DNA of 64,000 bases, from contig NZ_VTOL01000001.1 in assembly GCF_009801115.1 (NCBI RefSeq), positions 558,001 through 622,000 on the forward strand, written 5' to 3'. The position numbers were made by a program, and so were the translations under genes. Under the pieces are notes generated by a model. That model had not been told where the DNA came from and made no database searches. It saw nothing but the letters and a program-made list of their open reading frames with translations. How positions within the stretch are numbered: position 1 is the first letter of the stretch; each line of letters opens with the position of its first letter. This DNA is from Dyadobacter sp. 3J3 (GTDB lineage Bacteria > Bacteroidota > Bacteroidia > Cytophagales > Spirosomataceae). This document shows, piece by piece, positions 45,157 through 54,281 of this stretch.

Positions 45157-45187
45157 AAAAGAACCTCAGAAAACCCAAAGTTCTTTT
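45157..45187 (-). terminator. Terminator hairpin 2 of the tandem set
   Basis: On the minus strand AAAAGAACTTTGGG pairs with TCTGAGGTTCTTTT through several G-U wobbles and is followed by more Ts. All four wobble positions are compatible only with minus-strand RNA. Confidence 0.6.
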
Positions 45188-45280
45188 AACAAACACCAAT
45201 CTAATCGTCGTGTTGAGCAATAAGGCCTTTATGCAGAAAGTGTTATCATTAAAATAATCACGCCAGAATGCATAAAAGAA

Positions 45281-45311
45281 AAAAGGACTTCGAAAACTAC
45301 GAAGCCCTTTT
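45281..45311 (-). terminator. Terminator hairpin 3 of the tandem set
   Basis: On the minus strand AAAAGGGCTTCG-TAGTTTT-CGAAGTCCTTTT forms a 12-bp stem with one G-U and a T-run after it. The upstream gene on this strand (HD protein) ends at 45458, about 150 bp away. Confidence 0.65.
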
Positions 45312-45457
45312 AAAAACTACTACTCAACGTTACAGGTAAATATAAGTGGATTAATAAGTATAAAATAATTAACTTATTTAATGGCAAAATGCAAATACTG
45401 TCAACAACCAGGTACAAATTCGGCGGAAAAATATCCTTAACTCTGATGAATTAATAT

Positions 45458-46018
45458 TTATAATAATTTGTGCACTGCCTCACTAAACTGTTTGCAGCAT
45501 CGTGCATACAGATCCTTATTTCCGGCATTGATTTTCCAAATAAAAGAATCGATTTCTCTCAGGTAAATTCTGGCAAATCCGGCATCATTTTCAACAATGG
45601 AACTTGTATTGTCAATAATATCGGCATATTTTACGGTCTGACAATAAGGTTTTATCTTCCATAACCTTTGCGCTTCAAAACCTTTTCTAAGCTTGCGGTT
45701 AAATTTGGGATAAGCCTCTTTTGTAAATTTATCCGTAAGATCGTTCACACCTCTGAGTATTGTGTCCCTGCCCGGTTTACCATAGCCAAGGTTTAGCAAA
45801 TGTTCATTTAATAAATTGGGGGTACATAGCGTATCTTCAAATAAATCGTGGCACAAAGCAATCTCTACTTCAAAATGAATGGTTGAATAGTCGCTCACAA
45901 TATTGGCCACAGACAAAAGATGTGTCCAGTAAGGCTCTCCCGAATATTTCCGAATTTGCCCGCCATGCTGCTCCTTCACAAAATCAAAAAGCTCCCACTG
46001 CTTATCTGACAATTCCAT
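45458..46018 (-). CDS. HD-domain protein
   Basis: The 186-residue cytosolic protein begins MELSDKQWELFDFVKEQHGG and has the pattern of the SpoT/RelA-type HD domain: YSGEPYWTHLLSVANIVSDY and VEIALCHDLFEDT, giving the HD metal ligands. No synthetase domain follows, so it resembles a small stand-alone phosphohydrolase of the Mesh1/HD type; the substrate (possibly (p)ppGpp) is inference. A C-terminal AGNKDLYARCCKQFSEAVHK helix ends the protein. It is a lone leftward gene. Confidence 0.78.
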   Translation of the reverse strand: MELSDKQWELFDFVKEQHGGQIRKYSGEPYWTHLLSVANIVSDYSTIHFEVEIALCHDLFEDTLCTPNLLNEHLLNLGYGKPGRDTILRGVNDLTDKFTKEAYPKFNRKLRKGFEAQRLWKIKPYCQTVKYADIIDNTSSIVENDAGFARIYLREIDSFIWKINAGNKDLYARCCKQFSEAVHKLL

Positions 46019-46123
46019 TAAGATTTCCTTTTAATTTATTAACGTTGTCACTTTTGTAAATAAGATTTATTTTTTAGATTAAATAAGCTTAAGTTATGCT
46101 AACGGGGTAATAATTATTCATTT

Positions 46124-46360
46124 TTACAAAATAATCATAATATCGGAATCAAAACTGGCCTGGTCATCCAGATATTCCCATTCCAGAATTTCCTCCGCAG
46201 CATAACTGATTCCGCTATCTTCTGGTCCTTCATCACCGGTTTTTTCTACAAACGCTCGAATAGCAGAATTGTATATTCCCTCGTGATTTATTCCGGACTG
46301 ATCTGTAAAAAGAATTGGAAGATGATCGGAAGGCAAATTTGTATTTTCCATAATTTTCAT
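46124..46360 (-). CDS. Hypothetical small protein (78 aa)
   Basis: The 78-residue acidic protein (MKIMENTNLPSDHLPILFTD; DEGPEDSGISYAAEEILEWE) has no signal peptide, membrane helix or known domain. A second ATG nine bases in is an alternative start. It is short and solitary, between the HD gene and the repeat next to the large haem-binding lipoprotein, so I give it moderate confidence. Confidence 0.5.
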   Translation of the reverse strand: MKIMENTNLPSDHLPILFTDQSGINHEGIYNSAIRAFVEKTGDEGPEDSGISYAAEEILEWEYLDDQASFDSDIMIIL

Positions 46361-46414
46361 TTTGAATGATTACTGATATTAATGCCGGGCGATAAAGTGG
46401 ATTGAGCCACCATT

Positions 46415-46479
46415 TGGGTTGGGCACGATCGTCTGGGTTGGGCGCGAACGCTTGGGTTGGGCGACCACGAGGGTCGCCC
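46415..46479. repeat. Tandem TGGGTTGGGC repeat and palindrome abutting a stop codon
   Basis: TGGGTTGGGC occurs at 46415-46424, 46434-46443 and 46453-46462, a 19-bp period. It runs into the palindrome GGGCGACC-ACGAG-GGTCGCCC (46459-46479). The palindrome ends directly at the stop codon (46480-46482) of the leftward haem-binding gene. Similar GGGCGACC palindromes are frequent intergenic repeats in many genomes, so this looks like an inserted repeat. Confidence 0.7.
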
Positions 46480-48696
46480 CTACAATTCGGATAATGTCCA
46501 TGATTTTGTTCGGCCGTTGGTTTGTTCACGCATTGTTTTTACGTCTGCGGGGCGGATTGGCGGTGCGTTTACAAATTCGTGGCGCACGTAACTTAGTACG
46601 GACGCTATCCACTGATCGTCGTTGTCGCCCATGGCTGGCATTTCGCTTGGATAAGTTTGTCCGTCTATTGGGCCGGAAAGTCCGTGCAGCAAAATCCGAA
46701 GTGCCATATCTTTTCCTTTCCCAAGTCTGGGGGAACCAACTAGCGGAGGAGCCGTTTTACTTTGAAGTCCCTTGCCATCCACACCGTGACAAGCCGTACA
46801 AAGTGATTTGTAAATGACTGCACCGTTTAAAACCAACGTACGGTCCGATGCATCCAAACGCCCCAAACGTTGCCCAAACTTTTTGACATCTTCATTTTTG
46901 TCAATACTTTTCTGAGCGCGGGCCAATACATCGTTTCCGTTTGAAGCAGTAAGGATTTCATCAATAATTGCTTTTGCTTTCGGCGATTTAGTATATGACA
47001 ACGATAAAATCAGCTGCATTTTCACATCATAACTGCCATCTGTTTTCAAACTGGCCAGATGCGCAATCATCTGGTCGTCCTTTTTTAAATAAGGCTCAGT
47101 AAGTCGTATAGCCGTCTTTCTTATTTCACCATCTTTGTCTTTTAGCGCTCCCAGCACTATCGCACTATCCAAAGCTCCTAAACCTTCTAATGTCCATAAC
47201 GCATGAAGGCGGCCTAATGAAGACGTAGATTTCACGGATTCATTCTGGCTTTCTGCCATAATTTTCAGGGTAGGAATTACCGATTTATCATCTCTGGTAA
47301 TCAATTCTTTCTGCGCATTGTCGCGCCACCATCCGTTTGGATGATTAAGATAGGAAACCAGTTTTTTAGAAGATGCATCCAGCAAATCAGGTTTTGGCCC
47401 CGGTTTCATTCCGTCATGCACCAAACGATAAATACGACCATGCTGAATGTTTTTGTCAAGACCCAATCTTTTAATCTGTGGCCGCAAATAACTATTTACA
47501 CCAGTCCAGTTTCCTTCCTGAATAATTCCCCGGTTCATATCAACCAGATACAGACAACCATCCGGACCCGTGTACATATTGACCACCCGAAAATTCATAT
47601 CAGTTGAAGCAATAAACTCTTCCTTTTGATACGCATTTTCCAGTGTAATTTTGCCCTCTTTTTCTATCACTTTGGCGCGGCGGATCAAACGCCCAACAGG
47701 CTCACTTATCAGCAAATCTCCATCAAGATCTTTCGGTAGTCTGTCCCCGCGAAAAATTACTTGTCCACAGCTGGCTGTGAAGTGATTTAAAGTAGTATCT
47801 GGTCTTAATCTTTTCAAGCCGCCTTGCACATCCGGCGTTTTTATGATAGGCCATACCTCATTAAATTCCTGGGTATACTGATCGTTGAATTCCATTCTTC
47901 CGTAAATCGGGTTGATCTGAAACCCAAGTGCGGGCACTTCCCCACCAGCAGAAGAAAAGAAAAGCCGCCCGAAATTATCATGCGTTAATCCCCATTGTCC
48001 ATTAGACCCGCTTGGTATAGAATCCGGTACCAACAAGCCTTTTGAATAACGAAAACGTACCGGATCAACGGTCGTATAAATATAATTATCAAGATTCCAG
48101 TCCAGACCGCTGCGCTGATGTTCAAGGTTTCCCGGCGCTTTTTTGTTCGGCGTATAAACTGGTCTTTTGGTATCTGCAACACCATCTCCGTTGGTATCTT
48201 TATAGCTGTAAATATTGTAGGTATCCGTTTCATTTACAAGCAGCTCACGCCCCACGCATAATAACATTCTTGGCAAAAGCATCTTATCAATAAAAACAGA
48301 ACTTTTGTCCATTTTTCCATCATTATTGATATCTTCCAAAAGCATAACACGACTTGTCGGCGCGTGCTCATTGGTACCTTCCACATCCTGCATGTACGTA
48401 TTCAGTTCAGCAACATACATACGCGCATTCCCGTCCCAGGCAACCGCAACCGGCTCATGGATCATCGGCTCACTGGCTACAAGCTCCAAATGATAGCCTT
48501 TTGGTAATTTAAATGTTTTCAAACTTTGCTCCGGTGTTAAATGCTCCGGGGAAGGATTGGAAGTAAAAGCAGGAATAGCCGCGACAGAAGCATCGGTTGT
48601 CCTGAGTGTATGATCAGTCGTTTTCTGATGTGAAACCTGACAGGTAATCAGTATAAAGGCAGTCAGGACGCAGACAATCCAAATATTTTTTTTCAT
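46480..48696 (-). CDS. PVC-type haem-binding lipoprotein with cytochrome c domain
   Basis: The 738-residue protein has a lipoprotein signal (VCVLTAFILITC, Cys near residue 19). An N-terminal NHL/propeller dehydrogenase-like domain follows (FKLPKGYHLELVASEPMIHE, VAVAWDGNARMYVAELNTYM, GPDGCLYLVDMNRGIIQEG), then HEAT-like repeats (~430-600), and a C-terminal monohaem cytochrome c domain with YKSLCTACHGVDGKGL and the distal Met in YPSEMPAMGDND. It should pass electrons in an envelope sugar- or alcohol-type oxidation. The last residues abut an inserted repeat. It is a lone leftward gene. Confidence 0.88.
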   Translation of the reverse strand: MKKNIWIVCVLTAFILITCQVSHQKTTDHTLRTTDASVAAIPAFTSNPSPEHLTPEQSLKTFKLPKGYHLELVASEPMIHEPVAVAWDGNARMYVAELNTYMQDVEGTNEHAPTSRVMLLEDINNDGKMDKSSVFIDKMLLPRMLLCVGRELLVNETDTYNIYSYKDTNGDGVADTKRPVYTPNKKAPGNLEHQRSGLDWNLDNYIYTTVDPVRFRYSKGLLVPDSIPSGSNGQWGLTHDNFGRLFFSSAGGEVPALGFQINPIYGRMEFNDQYTQEFNEVWPIIKTPDVQGGLKRLRPDTTLNHFTASCGQVIFRGDRLPKDLDGDLLISEPVGRLIRRAKVIEKEGKITLENAYQKEEFIASTDMNFRVVNMYTGPDGCLYLVDMNRGIIQEGNWTGVNSYLRPQIKRLGLDKNIQHGRIYRLVHDGMKPGPKPDLLDASSKKLVSYLNHPNGWWRDNAQKELITRDDKSVIPTLKIMAESQNESVKSTSSLGRLHALWTLEGLGALDSAIVLGALKDKDGEIRKTAIRLTEPYLKKDDQMIAHLASLKTDGSYDVKMQLILSLSYTKSPKAKAIIDEILTASNGNDVLARAQKSIDKNEDVKKFGQRLGRLDASDRTLVLNGAVIYKSLCTACHGVDGKGLQSKTAPPLVGSPRLGKGKDMALRILLHGLSGPIDGQTYPSEMPAMGDNDDQWIASVLSYVRHEFVNAPPIRPADVKTMREQTNGRTKSWTLSEL

Positions 48697-49117
48697 GGTG
48701 TTTAGCTTAACAGTTTAGAGGTTTAGTTATAATCTTTCCCTTTTTCAGTTCAAAAATCTCAAAACGGCGTTTCTTGAAAAATTAATTTATTGGTTGTAGC
48801 AGGTGGCGAAATAACTGATTCGAAAACATCTTGGGTTTTGTAAAAATATTTGGATTTTCTCCTTTTGCAGGTATCAAAACATCATAACATTGATCTCTGC
48901 TTATTCAGATTTGAGCGGCCAGTTTTATATAAGAAAATTGAAAATCTTATCTAAAAGCAGAGGTTGAAATTGAAAACCGGTGATACTTAGATAAGAATCA
49001 AACAAGAATACTCTAATCATAATTGTTTGTAAAAATTTACGAAAGGATTTAATCCATGCCAGTTGCCCAAATCAGCAGATAAATAAATTCTGCACAAATA
49101 GGCATTCAATCATTACA
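48697..49117. other. 421-bp intergenic region
   Basis: This A+T-rich gap between two leftward genes shows no gene, terminator hairpin or repeat that I can support. It contains the promoter of the haem-binding lipoprotein gene by position. Confidence 0.45.
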
Positions 49118-50113
49118 TTATTCATGTTTCAGAACATACCGTCCCCTCGCCTTCCCGTGCAATAATGCTTCCAGCTTTTCCGATAATTCATCCAAACCAA
49201 TTTCCTGGATCATCTGATCAAGATGCAATGGCTTCCATTGGGTTGCGAGCGATTGCCAGACTTTCTTGCGCAACGGCATCGGAGCCTGAGCCGAATCAAT
49301 CCCTGTCAGTGTGACACCGCGCAGAATAAATGGAAAAATTGAAGTGTTTAGTTCTGCCGAAGACACATTTCCACAACAGGTGACGATACCATATTGCTTC
49401 ACCGATTTCAATATTCCGGATAAAGTCGGCCCGCCTACATTATCGATTCCGGCGGCAAAATCGGAGTAGGATAAGTGCTTGCTGTTATATTTTTCAATAA
49501 ACGTATCCCGGTTAAGAATTTGTTTAGCACCCAGTGTTGATGTAAGAAAACCGTCTTCATTTTTCCCGGAAATTGCCGCGACATCAAAGCCCAATTTTGA
49601 CATGATTGCCGTGGCCATGCTTCCCACGCCACCGGTCGCTCCACTCACAATAATGGCACCCTGATCCGGCGTTATTCCAGCGCTTATTATTTTTTCAACT
49701 GATAATCCTGCTGTTAACCCCGCCGTCCCAAAATACATCGACTCCCTTAAAGAAAGTCCAGCCGGCAAGGCAACGACCCATGATACCGGAACGCTTATAT
49801 ATTGTCCAAAACCTCCCCACGTGTTCATTCCGAGATCAAATCCGGTAACCAAAACCAAATCACCTTCTTTGAAATCTGATGAATCAGACTTTACCACAAT
49901 TCCTGCTGCGTCAATCCCGGGAACGTGAGGAAATTTCCGCGTCACACCCTTATTTCCAGACGCCGACAAAGCATCTTTATAATTCAAGGATGAGTAACTG
50001 ACCTTAATAAGCACATCATTTCCGGGCAGATCGCCGATACTTAATTCTTTAATTTCCTTTTTGAATCCTCCTTCTTCCTGGCTTACATATAAAGCTTTAA
50101 ATGTTTTTGTCAT
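49118..50113 (-). CDS. YhdH/YhfP-type quinone oxidoreductase (acryloyl-CoA reductase family)
   Basis: The 331-residue protein is a zinc-free medium-chain dehydrogenase/reductase. It begins KTFKALYVSQEEGGFKKEIK, contains VLIKVSYSSLNYKDALSASG and FPHVPGIDAAGIVV of the YhdH subfamily, and has the NADPH-binding AIIVSGATGGVGSMATAIMS near residue 150. The C-terminal LEALLHGKARGRYVLKHE is also typical. It reduces alpha,beta-unsaturated carbonyls with NADPH; the natural substrate is not known. The gene is solitary, upstream of the pyruvate-oxidase gene's terminator. Confidence 0.92.
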   Translation of the reverse strand: MTKTFKALYVSQEEGGFKKEIKELSIGDLPGNDVLIKVSYSSLNYKDALSASGNKGVTRKFPHVPGIDAAGIVVKSDSSDFKEGDLVLVTGFDLGMNTWGGFGQYISVPVSWVVALPAGLSLRESMYFGTAGLTAGLSVEKIISAGITPDQGAIIVSGATGGVGSMATAIMSKLGFDVAAISGKNEDGFLTSTLGAKQILNRDTFIEKYNSKHLSYSDFAAGIDNVGGPTLSGILKSVKQYGIVTCCGNVSSAELNTSIFPFILRGVTLTGIDSAQAPMPLRKKVWQSLATQWKPLHLDQMIQEIGLDELSEKLEALLHGKARGRYVLKHE

Positions 50114-50274
50114 GATTTTTTTTACTAAAATTACATCTATTATTTAGGCTGTGCAGCTTCACAAAATTCTGCAATGATTTATAAACTGCACCGTTAAAGT
50201 TTGTTCCTTCTGTTAACTGAACCTGATAAATGATTCAGTGATATTCAATAAATTAAAAATAATATTACAAAATA

Positions 50275-50319
50275 AAAACGGTTAGATTAATCCTGAAACT
50301 GAATTAATCTAACCGTTTT
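50275..50319 (-). terminator. Intrinsic terminator after the poxB-like gene
   Basis: AAAACGGTTAGATTAAT (50275-50291) pairs perfectly with ATTAATCTAACCGTTTT (50303-50319) over 17 bp with an 11-base loop. It lies 20 bp after the stop of the leftward pyruvate oxidase gene and is followed by T-rich sequence on the minus strand. Confidence 0.85.
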
Positions 50320-50338
50320 TTTTGTTTAAAATTAGCTA

Positions 50339-52078
50339 TCAATCCAGCAAATCCTCCAAATGTTTGTAGTTGGATTTTACCGTATCTAAAACTTCCTCAA
50401 ACTTTCCGCCAAGCATTAATTTAGTCATGGAAAGCGCCATTCCCGTCATCATTTTCAATTCAATTTTCGGTGGCATAGCCAGCGCATTCGGATCCGTCAT
50501 GACATTGATCAAAACCGGACCGTTGTAAAGAAAAGCTTCCTGTAAACCTGATTCCAGATTTTCCGGATCGCTGATCGTAATACCTTTAATTCCCATTGCC
50601 TCGGCTACCAAAGCAAATTCAGGATTTACCATATCTGTTTCGGAATCAGGCAATCCGGCTACTTCCATTTCCAGCTTCACCATGCCCAACGAACGGTTGT
50701 TGAAAACAACGATTTTGATCGGAAGATTGTATTGTTTGATAGTAGCCAAATCGCCCAGTAACATTGAAATCCCGCCATCACCACACATCGCAACAATCTG
50801 ACGATCAGGACATGCAAGCGCTGCACCAATCGCATGAGGCATGGCATTGGCCATGGATCCATGCGTAAAGGATCCTACCATACTGCGTTTTCCAGTTGCC
50901 TGAATATAACGTGAGGCCCAGACACAGCACATCCCGGTATCTACGGTAAAAATGGCGTCACTCGTTGCAAGTTTGTCAATTTCGGCTGCTACCGCTTCCG
51001 GGTGAATTGCATTTTTTTTGCCTTTATCCTCCACATAGGTGTGCAAATGATCTTTTACCTTTTCGTAAATATGAAGCTGGGCTTTCAGAAAACTATCATC
51101 TTCTTTTACTTTCAAAAGTGGGAATAGTGCTTTTAAAGTTGTTTTGGCATCACCGTGCAAACCCATTTCCAATTTTGCTCTTCTTCCTAATCGCTCGGGA
51201 CGCGTATCGATTTGTACCAAAACTTTATCTTGAGGAATAAAAGGCGTGTATGGAAAATCGGTTCCGAGCAAAATCACCATTTCACTTTCATGCATGGCGT
51301 GATATGCTGATGGCAATCCCAGCAAACCAGTCATCCCCACTTCATAGGGATTTTCATATTGAATTCCCATCTTCCCACGGAATGAATATCCAACCGGAGC
51401 CTTCAACAAAGCGGCCAGTTCAACCACTTCATCATGTGCATCCGCAGCTCCGATTCCACAGAAAATAGTAACTTTTTTATGTTTATTGATCAAATTGGCG
51501 AGCGCCTGAAGTTCTTCATCGCCCGGTCGGATAAGGGCTTTGGAAAAGTAATTTTTATCGGCAGTCACATTCTCAACCGCTTCCATCGCACTGACATCTC
51601 CTGGCAAACCTAAAACCGATACACCTTTCTGCTGAATTGCATGTTGGAGTGCGGCCTGTGTCATTCTTGGCAACTGAGCCGGTGTGGCGGCAATCTGATT
51701 ATAATAACTGCAATCGTCAAAAAGCTTGATTGTATTTGTTTCCTGAAAATATCCGCTGCCAAATTCTACCGTAGCACACGTTGACGCAATAGCCAAAACT
51801 GATGCTCCCGCGCGGTGGGCATCGTAAAGTCCGTTGATCAAATGCACGTGACCAGGCCCGCTGCTACCTGCGCAACAGGCCAAACCGGTAAGTTCAGCTT
51901 CGGCCGCAGCAGCGTATGCACCTGCTTCTTCGTGTCTTACATGGATCCATTTTATATCCGGATTTCTTCTTACCGCATCATTTAATTCATTCAGGCTGTC
52001 GCCCGTTACTGCATAAATCCGTTTGATACCTGCCTGTACGAGCATATCCGTCAGTTGTTCCGCTACTTTCTTTGACAT
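50339..52078 (-). CDS. poxB: Pyruvate oxidase/dehydrogenase (ThDP-dependent, PoxB-like)
   Basis: The 579-residue protein has the three-domain layout of ThDP enzymes. The N-terminal Pyr domain has YAVTGDSLNELNDAVRR and the catalytic Glu in IHVRHEEAGAYAAAAEAELT; a central FAD/TPP-middle domain follows; the PP domain has the ThDP motif MCGDGGISMLLGDLATIKQY with FNNRSLGMVKLE. A C-terminal extension (KIELKMMTGMALSMTKLML) parallels the lipid-binding tail of E. coli PoxB. It decarboxylates pyruvate to acetate with transfer of electrons to quinone. Length is close to the E. coli enzyme. Confidence 0.9.
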   Translation of the reverse strand: MSKKVAEQLTDMLVQAGIKRIYAVTGDSLNELNDAVRRNPDIKWIHVRHEEAGAYAAAAEAELTGLACCAGSSGPGHVHLINGLYDAHRAGASVLAIASTCATVEFGSGYFQETNTIKLFDDCSYYNQIAATPAQLPRMTQAALQHAIQQKGVSVLGLPGDVSAMEAVENVTADKNYFSKALIRPGDEELQALANLINKHKKVTIFCGIGAADAHDEVVELAALLKAPVGYSFRGKMGIQYENPYEVGMTGLLGLPSAYHAMHESEMVILLGTDFPYTPFIPQDKVLVQIDTRPERLGRRAKLEMGLHGDAKTTLKALFPLLKVKEDDSFLKAQLHIYEKVKDHLHTYVEDKGKKNAIHPEAVAAEIDKLATSDAIFTVDTGMCCVWASRYIQATGKRSMVGSFTHGSMANAMPHAIGAALACPDRQIVAMCGDGGISMLLGDLATIKQYNLPIKIVVFNNRSLGMVKLEMEVAGLPDSETDMVNPEFALVAEAMGIKGITISDPENLESGLQEAFLYNGPVLINVMTDPNALAMPPKIELKMMTGMALSMTKLMLGGKFEEVLDTVKSNYKHLEDLLD

Positions 52079-52399
52079 ATCAATAGGTATTTGTTTTTGT
52101 TTAGTAGAAGTGAATCATTTCGCACAAAAAAGACTCAACTTCCGTTCCAGCGATCCTGATGTTGATCAATTACACTTTAATATACTACTGATTGTTGAGA
52201 ATCCGCAATTATAATGGGATCGTTTGGGCAAATTTCAACTGGCAGGCCGGAAATTTCAATGGTCTTATGAAGAAATTTTCGGTAGATATGTGGGGTTGAT
52301 TTTTGTATTTTAGTAGATTTTGCTGACGCCGGTCTGTTACCCGTCCGACAGCGAAAAAGCCATCGGACGGGTGGCTCGGAGAAATTTCTTTTCTTTATT
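52079..52399. other. 321-bp intergenic region with a palindromic repeat
   Basis: This leftward-leftward gap between the poxB-like gene and the LytTR gene contains the strong palindrome annotated at 52339-52372 near the LytTR stop. The rest shows no open frame or clear promoter element. Confidence 0.4.
52339..52372. repeat. REP-like palindrome
   Basis: ACCCGTCCGA (52339-52348) and TCGGACGGGT (52363-52372) form a perfect 10-bp stem. On the minus strand it extends with G-U pairs to about 14 bp around a TTTTTC loop. It is far more G+C-rich than the surroundings and lies 28 bp beyond the LytTR stop, like a dispersed palindromic repeat that may also aid termination. Confidence 0.6.
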
Positions 52400-53152
52400 T
52401 CATTGCCCTAACCAACTTTTAAACGCAGCCATTTTCTCGCGGCTTATCAGAATATCGTTATCACTACAATTTTCAAGCTGGATTTTCAGACGACTGTTTG
52501 AATAGGTAAAAACTCCTTTAATCGGGCCAACGGAACTGATGTATTTCCGATTTAATCTGAAAAACATTTCAGGATTCAAAAGGTTTTCAACTTCATCCAG
52601 TGTGTAATCAATAATGAATTTTTTGCCTTGTTTAGTCATCAGAAAAGTGACTTTGTCTTCACTATAAAATATCCCGATTTCGTCAATGGCGATCGTTTGT
52701 ATGCGCTCTCCAATTTTTACCAGAAATCGGTTTTTATACACTTTTTGCGCAGGTTGAAGCAACACCCGAATTTGATCCAATGTTATTTCCGGAGCTTTTC
52801 TTCCGGATTGGAATTTGGTTAACGCGTTTCTCAGCTCGTCAGGATCAACTGGTTTCAACAAATAATCGATACTATTCAGTTTGAAAGCTTTGATCGCATA
52901 CTGGTCAAATGCCGTACAAAAAATAATGGGTGAGGTCACTTTTACATGCTCAAAAACCTCAAAACTTATTCCGTCAGCAAGTTGGATATCCAGAAAAATC
53001 AGGTCCGGATGCGGATTATTGTTCAGCCATTCCACAGCCGAAGTTACAGTATCGAGGTTTCCAAAAATTTCACAATTTGGTATGATATCGTTGATCAGTT
53101 TGATCAAACGGCGGGCGGCCATATTTTCATCTTCGATGATCAGTATTCGCAT
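52400..53152 (-). CDS. LytTR-type response regulator
   Basis: The 250-residue protein has a receiver (MRILIIEDENMAARRLIKLI; phospho-acceptor Asp in HPDLIFLDIQLADG near residue 57; KPVDPDEL) and a C-terminal LytTR DNA-binding domain (FLVKIGERIQTIAIDEIGIF; FFRLNRKYISSVGPIKGVFT). LytTR regulators bind tandem direct repeats. It is the last gene of a four-gene operon after a LytS-type kinase (23-bp gap), so the two form a cognate pair. Confidence 0.93.
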   Translation of the reverse strand: MRILIIEDENMAARRLIKLINDIIPNCEIFGNLDTVTSAVEWLNNNPHPDLIFLDIQLADGISFEVFEHVKVTSPIIFCTAFDQYAIKAFKLNSIDYLLKPVDPDELRNALTKFQSGRKAPEITLDQIRVLLQPAQKVYKNRFLVKIGERIQTIAIDEIGIFYSEDKVTFLMTKQGKKFIIDYTLDEVENLLNPEMFFRLNRKYISSVGPIKGVFTYSNSRLKIQLENCSDNDILISREKMAAFKSWLGQ

Positions 53153-53175
53153 TTTTCTAAAATTTTCTGGCTGAG

Positions 53176-54243
53176 TTATAGTTGCACATTTTCGATTAAC
53201 GGTAATTTCACGATGAAAAAATCCACTGTTTCTTCAATTAAAACTGACTCATTATTCAATAGTTCATACCTTTTACGGATATTGGAAAGACCAATTCCTG
53301 TTGATTCTTCGGGTAAACTGCTTTTCAACTGAAGATTATTTTTGACGATCAACTGATTTCCTTCAAGCAGAATTTCAATAAATAACGGATCGGCCATCGA
53401 CGCGATATTATGCTTGATTGCATTTTCAAGCAACATTTGCAATGAAAGTGGCGGAAGGTAAAAATCCTTATGGAGATTTACGTCAATGTTGTATTGCAAA
53501 CCCTCTTCAAATCGTATTTTTTGAAGGGAAAGAAAGTTTTCAGCAAATTCAAGTTCGCTGGATAGCTTAACCACTTTCTCTTGCTGAACCTCTAAAACGT
53601 ACCGATAGATTTTTGATAATTGCCGGATAAATTTTGCCGCCGTGTCCGGATTATCATACACAAGATTACTTAAAACATTCAACGAATTGAACAAAAAATG
53701 CGGGTTCAGCTGATCCTTCAACGTTTGATATTGCTGGGCATATTGCTCTGTTTTCAACTGTTCCGTTTCTATCGCCGACTTCCTCCATTCCAGTAAAAAA
53801 GAGCGACTAATCAGCAAAAATGCAATAATCACAGAAATCTGCATGGGTAATTTTGTATGAACCATCAGCCATTCCCACGGAATATTGTTAATCGAAAATG
53901 ACTGTCTGACCAGAAATTCGATTAAAAATAAGATGATATAACTGGTAACGAAAACGTACAGAATATAGCTTGTACTTTCTAAAAGCAACCGTTTGAGAGG
54001 ATATTGAATCCAGGGCATTTTCTTATCAAAATAATATTCTGCCAGAAAACCGCCGTAACTCAGAATGCATGACAAAATAAAAGAGTATAAAAAGTCACTG
54101 GCTACGTACAATAATTCTTTTTTTGAAGTAAAACAGGAAGGACAGAGTATAACCGTAATTACAGCGGCGATAATCAAATTCATACCAATAAAGGCCGGAG
54201 AAAAATTCCAGAATTTTTTTGAGCCTCTTATCGAAGATGTCAT
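53176..54243 (-). CDS. LytS/YehU-type sensor histidine kinase
   Basis: The 355-residue protein has four predicted membrane segments in the N-terminal ~170 residues. A His_kinase (PF06580) domain follows with the phospho-acceptor His in LKDQLNPHFLFNSLNVLSNL, and an ATPase-like end (LLENAIKHNIASMADPLFIE; GIGLSNIRKRYELL). It has no periplasmic ligand domain of note, so the signal probably comes from the membrane or from the co-operonic proteins. The LytTR gene follows 23 bp later. Confidence 0.92.
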   Translation of the reverse strand: MTSSIRGSKKFWNFSPAFIGMNLIIAAVITVILCPSCFTSKKELLYVASDFLYSFILSCILSYGGFLAEYYFDKKMPWIQYPLKRLLLESTSYILYVFVTSYIILFLIEFLVRQSFSINNIPWEWLMVHTKLPMQISVIIAFLLISRSFLLEWRKSAIETEQLKTEQYAQQYQTLKDQLNPHFLFNSLNVLSNLVYDNPDTAAKFIRQLSKIYRYVLEVQQEKVVKLSSELEFAENFLSLQKIRFEEGLQYNIDVNLHKDFYLPPLSLQMLLENAIKHNIASMADPLFIEILLEGNQLIVKNNLQLKSSLPEESTGIGLSNIRKRYELLNNESVLIEETVDFFIVKLPLIENVQL

Positions 54244-54281
54244 ATGATTAATTTGTTTTTCTAATGTACTATTTCAACGTT

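Larger units (their letters stand above)
44825..45457. other. 633-bp gap with three tandem minus-strand terminators
   Basis: There is no convincing protein gene here. The region carries three separate minus-strand terminator hairpins (44962-44988, 45157-45187, 45281-45311), each preceded by purine-rich, weakly similar sequence, with about 90-170 bp between them. This arrangement suggests two or three short non-coding transcripts rather than a single terminator cluster. Confidence 0.4.

Noticed and set aside
45011..45220. 69-codon minus-strand frame across the terminator array
   Set aside because: It reads through terminator hairpin 2 and has a biased Phe/Tyr/Lys content typical of translated A+T-rich DNA.
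44955..45315. CRISPR array
   Set aside because: The repeated units are terminator hairpins with T-runs, differ in sequence and have irregular spacing; no cas genes are present.
46415..46479. Gene on the plus strand through the TGGGTTGGGC repeats
   Set aside because: The frame exists only as antisense of the haem-binding gene plus repeat; no protein features.
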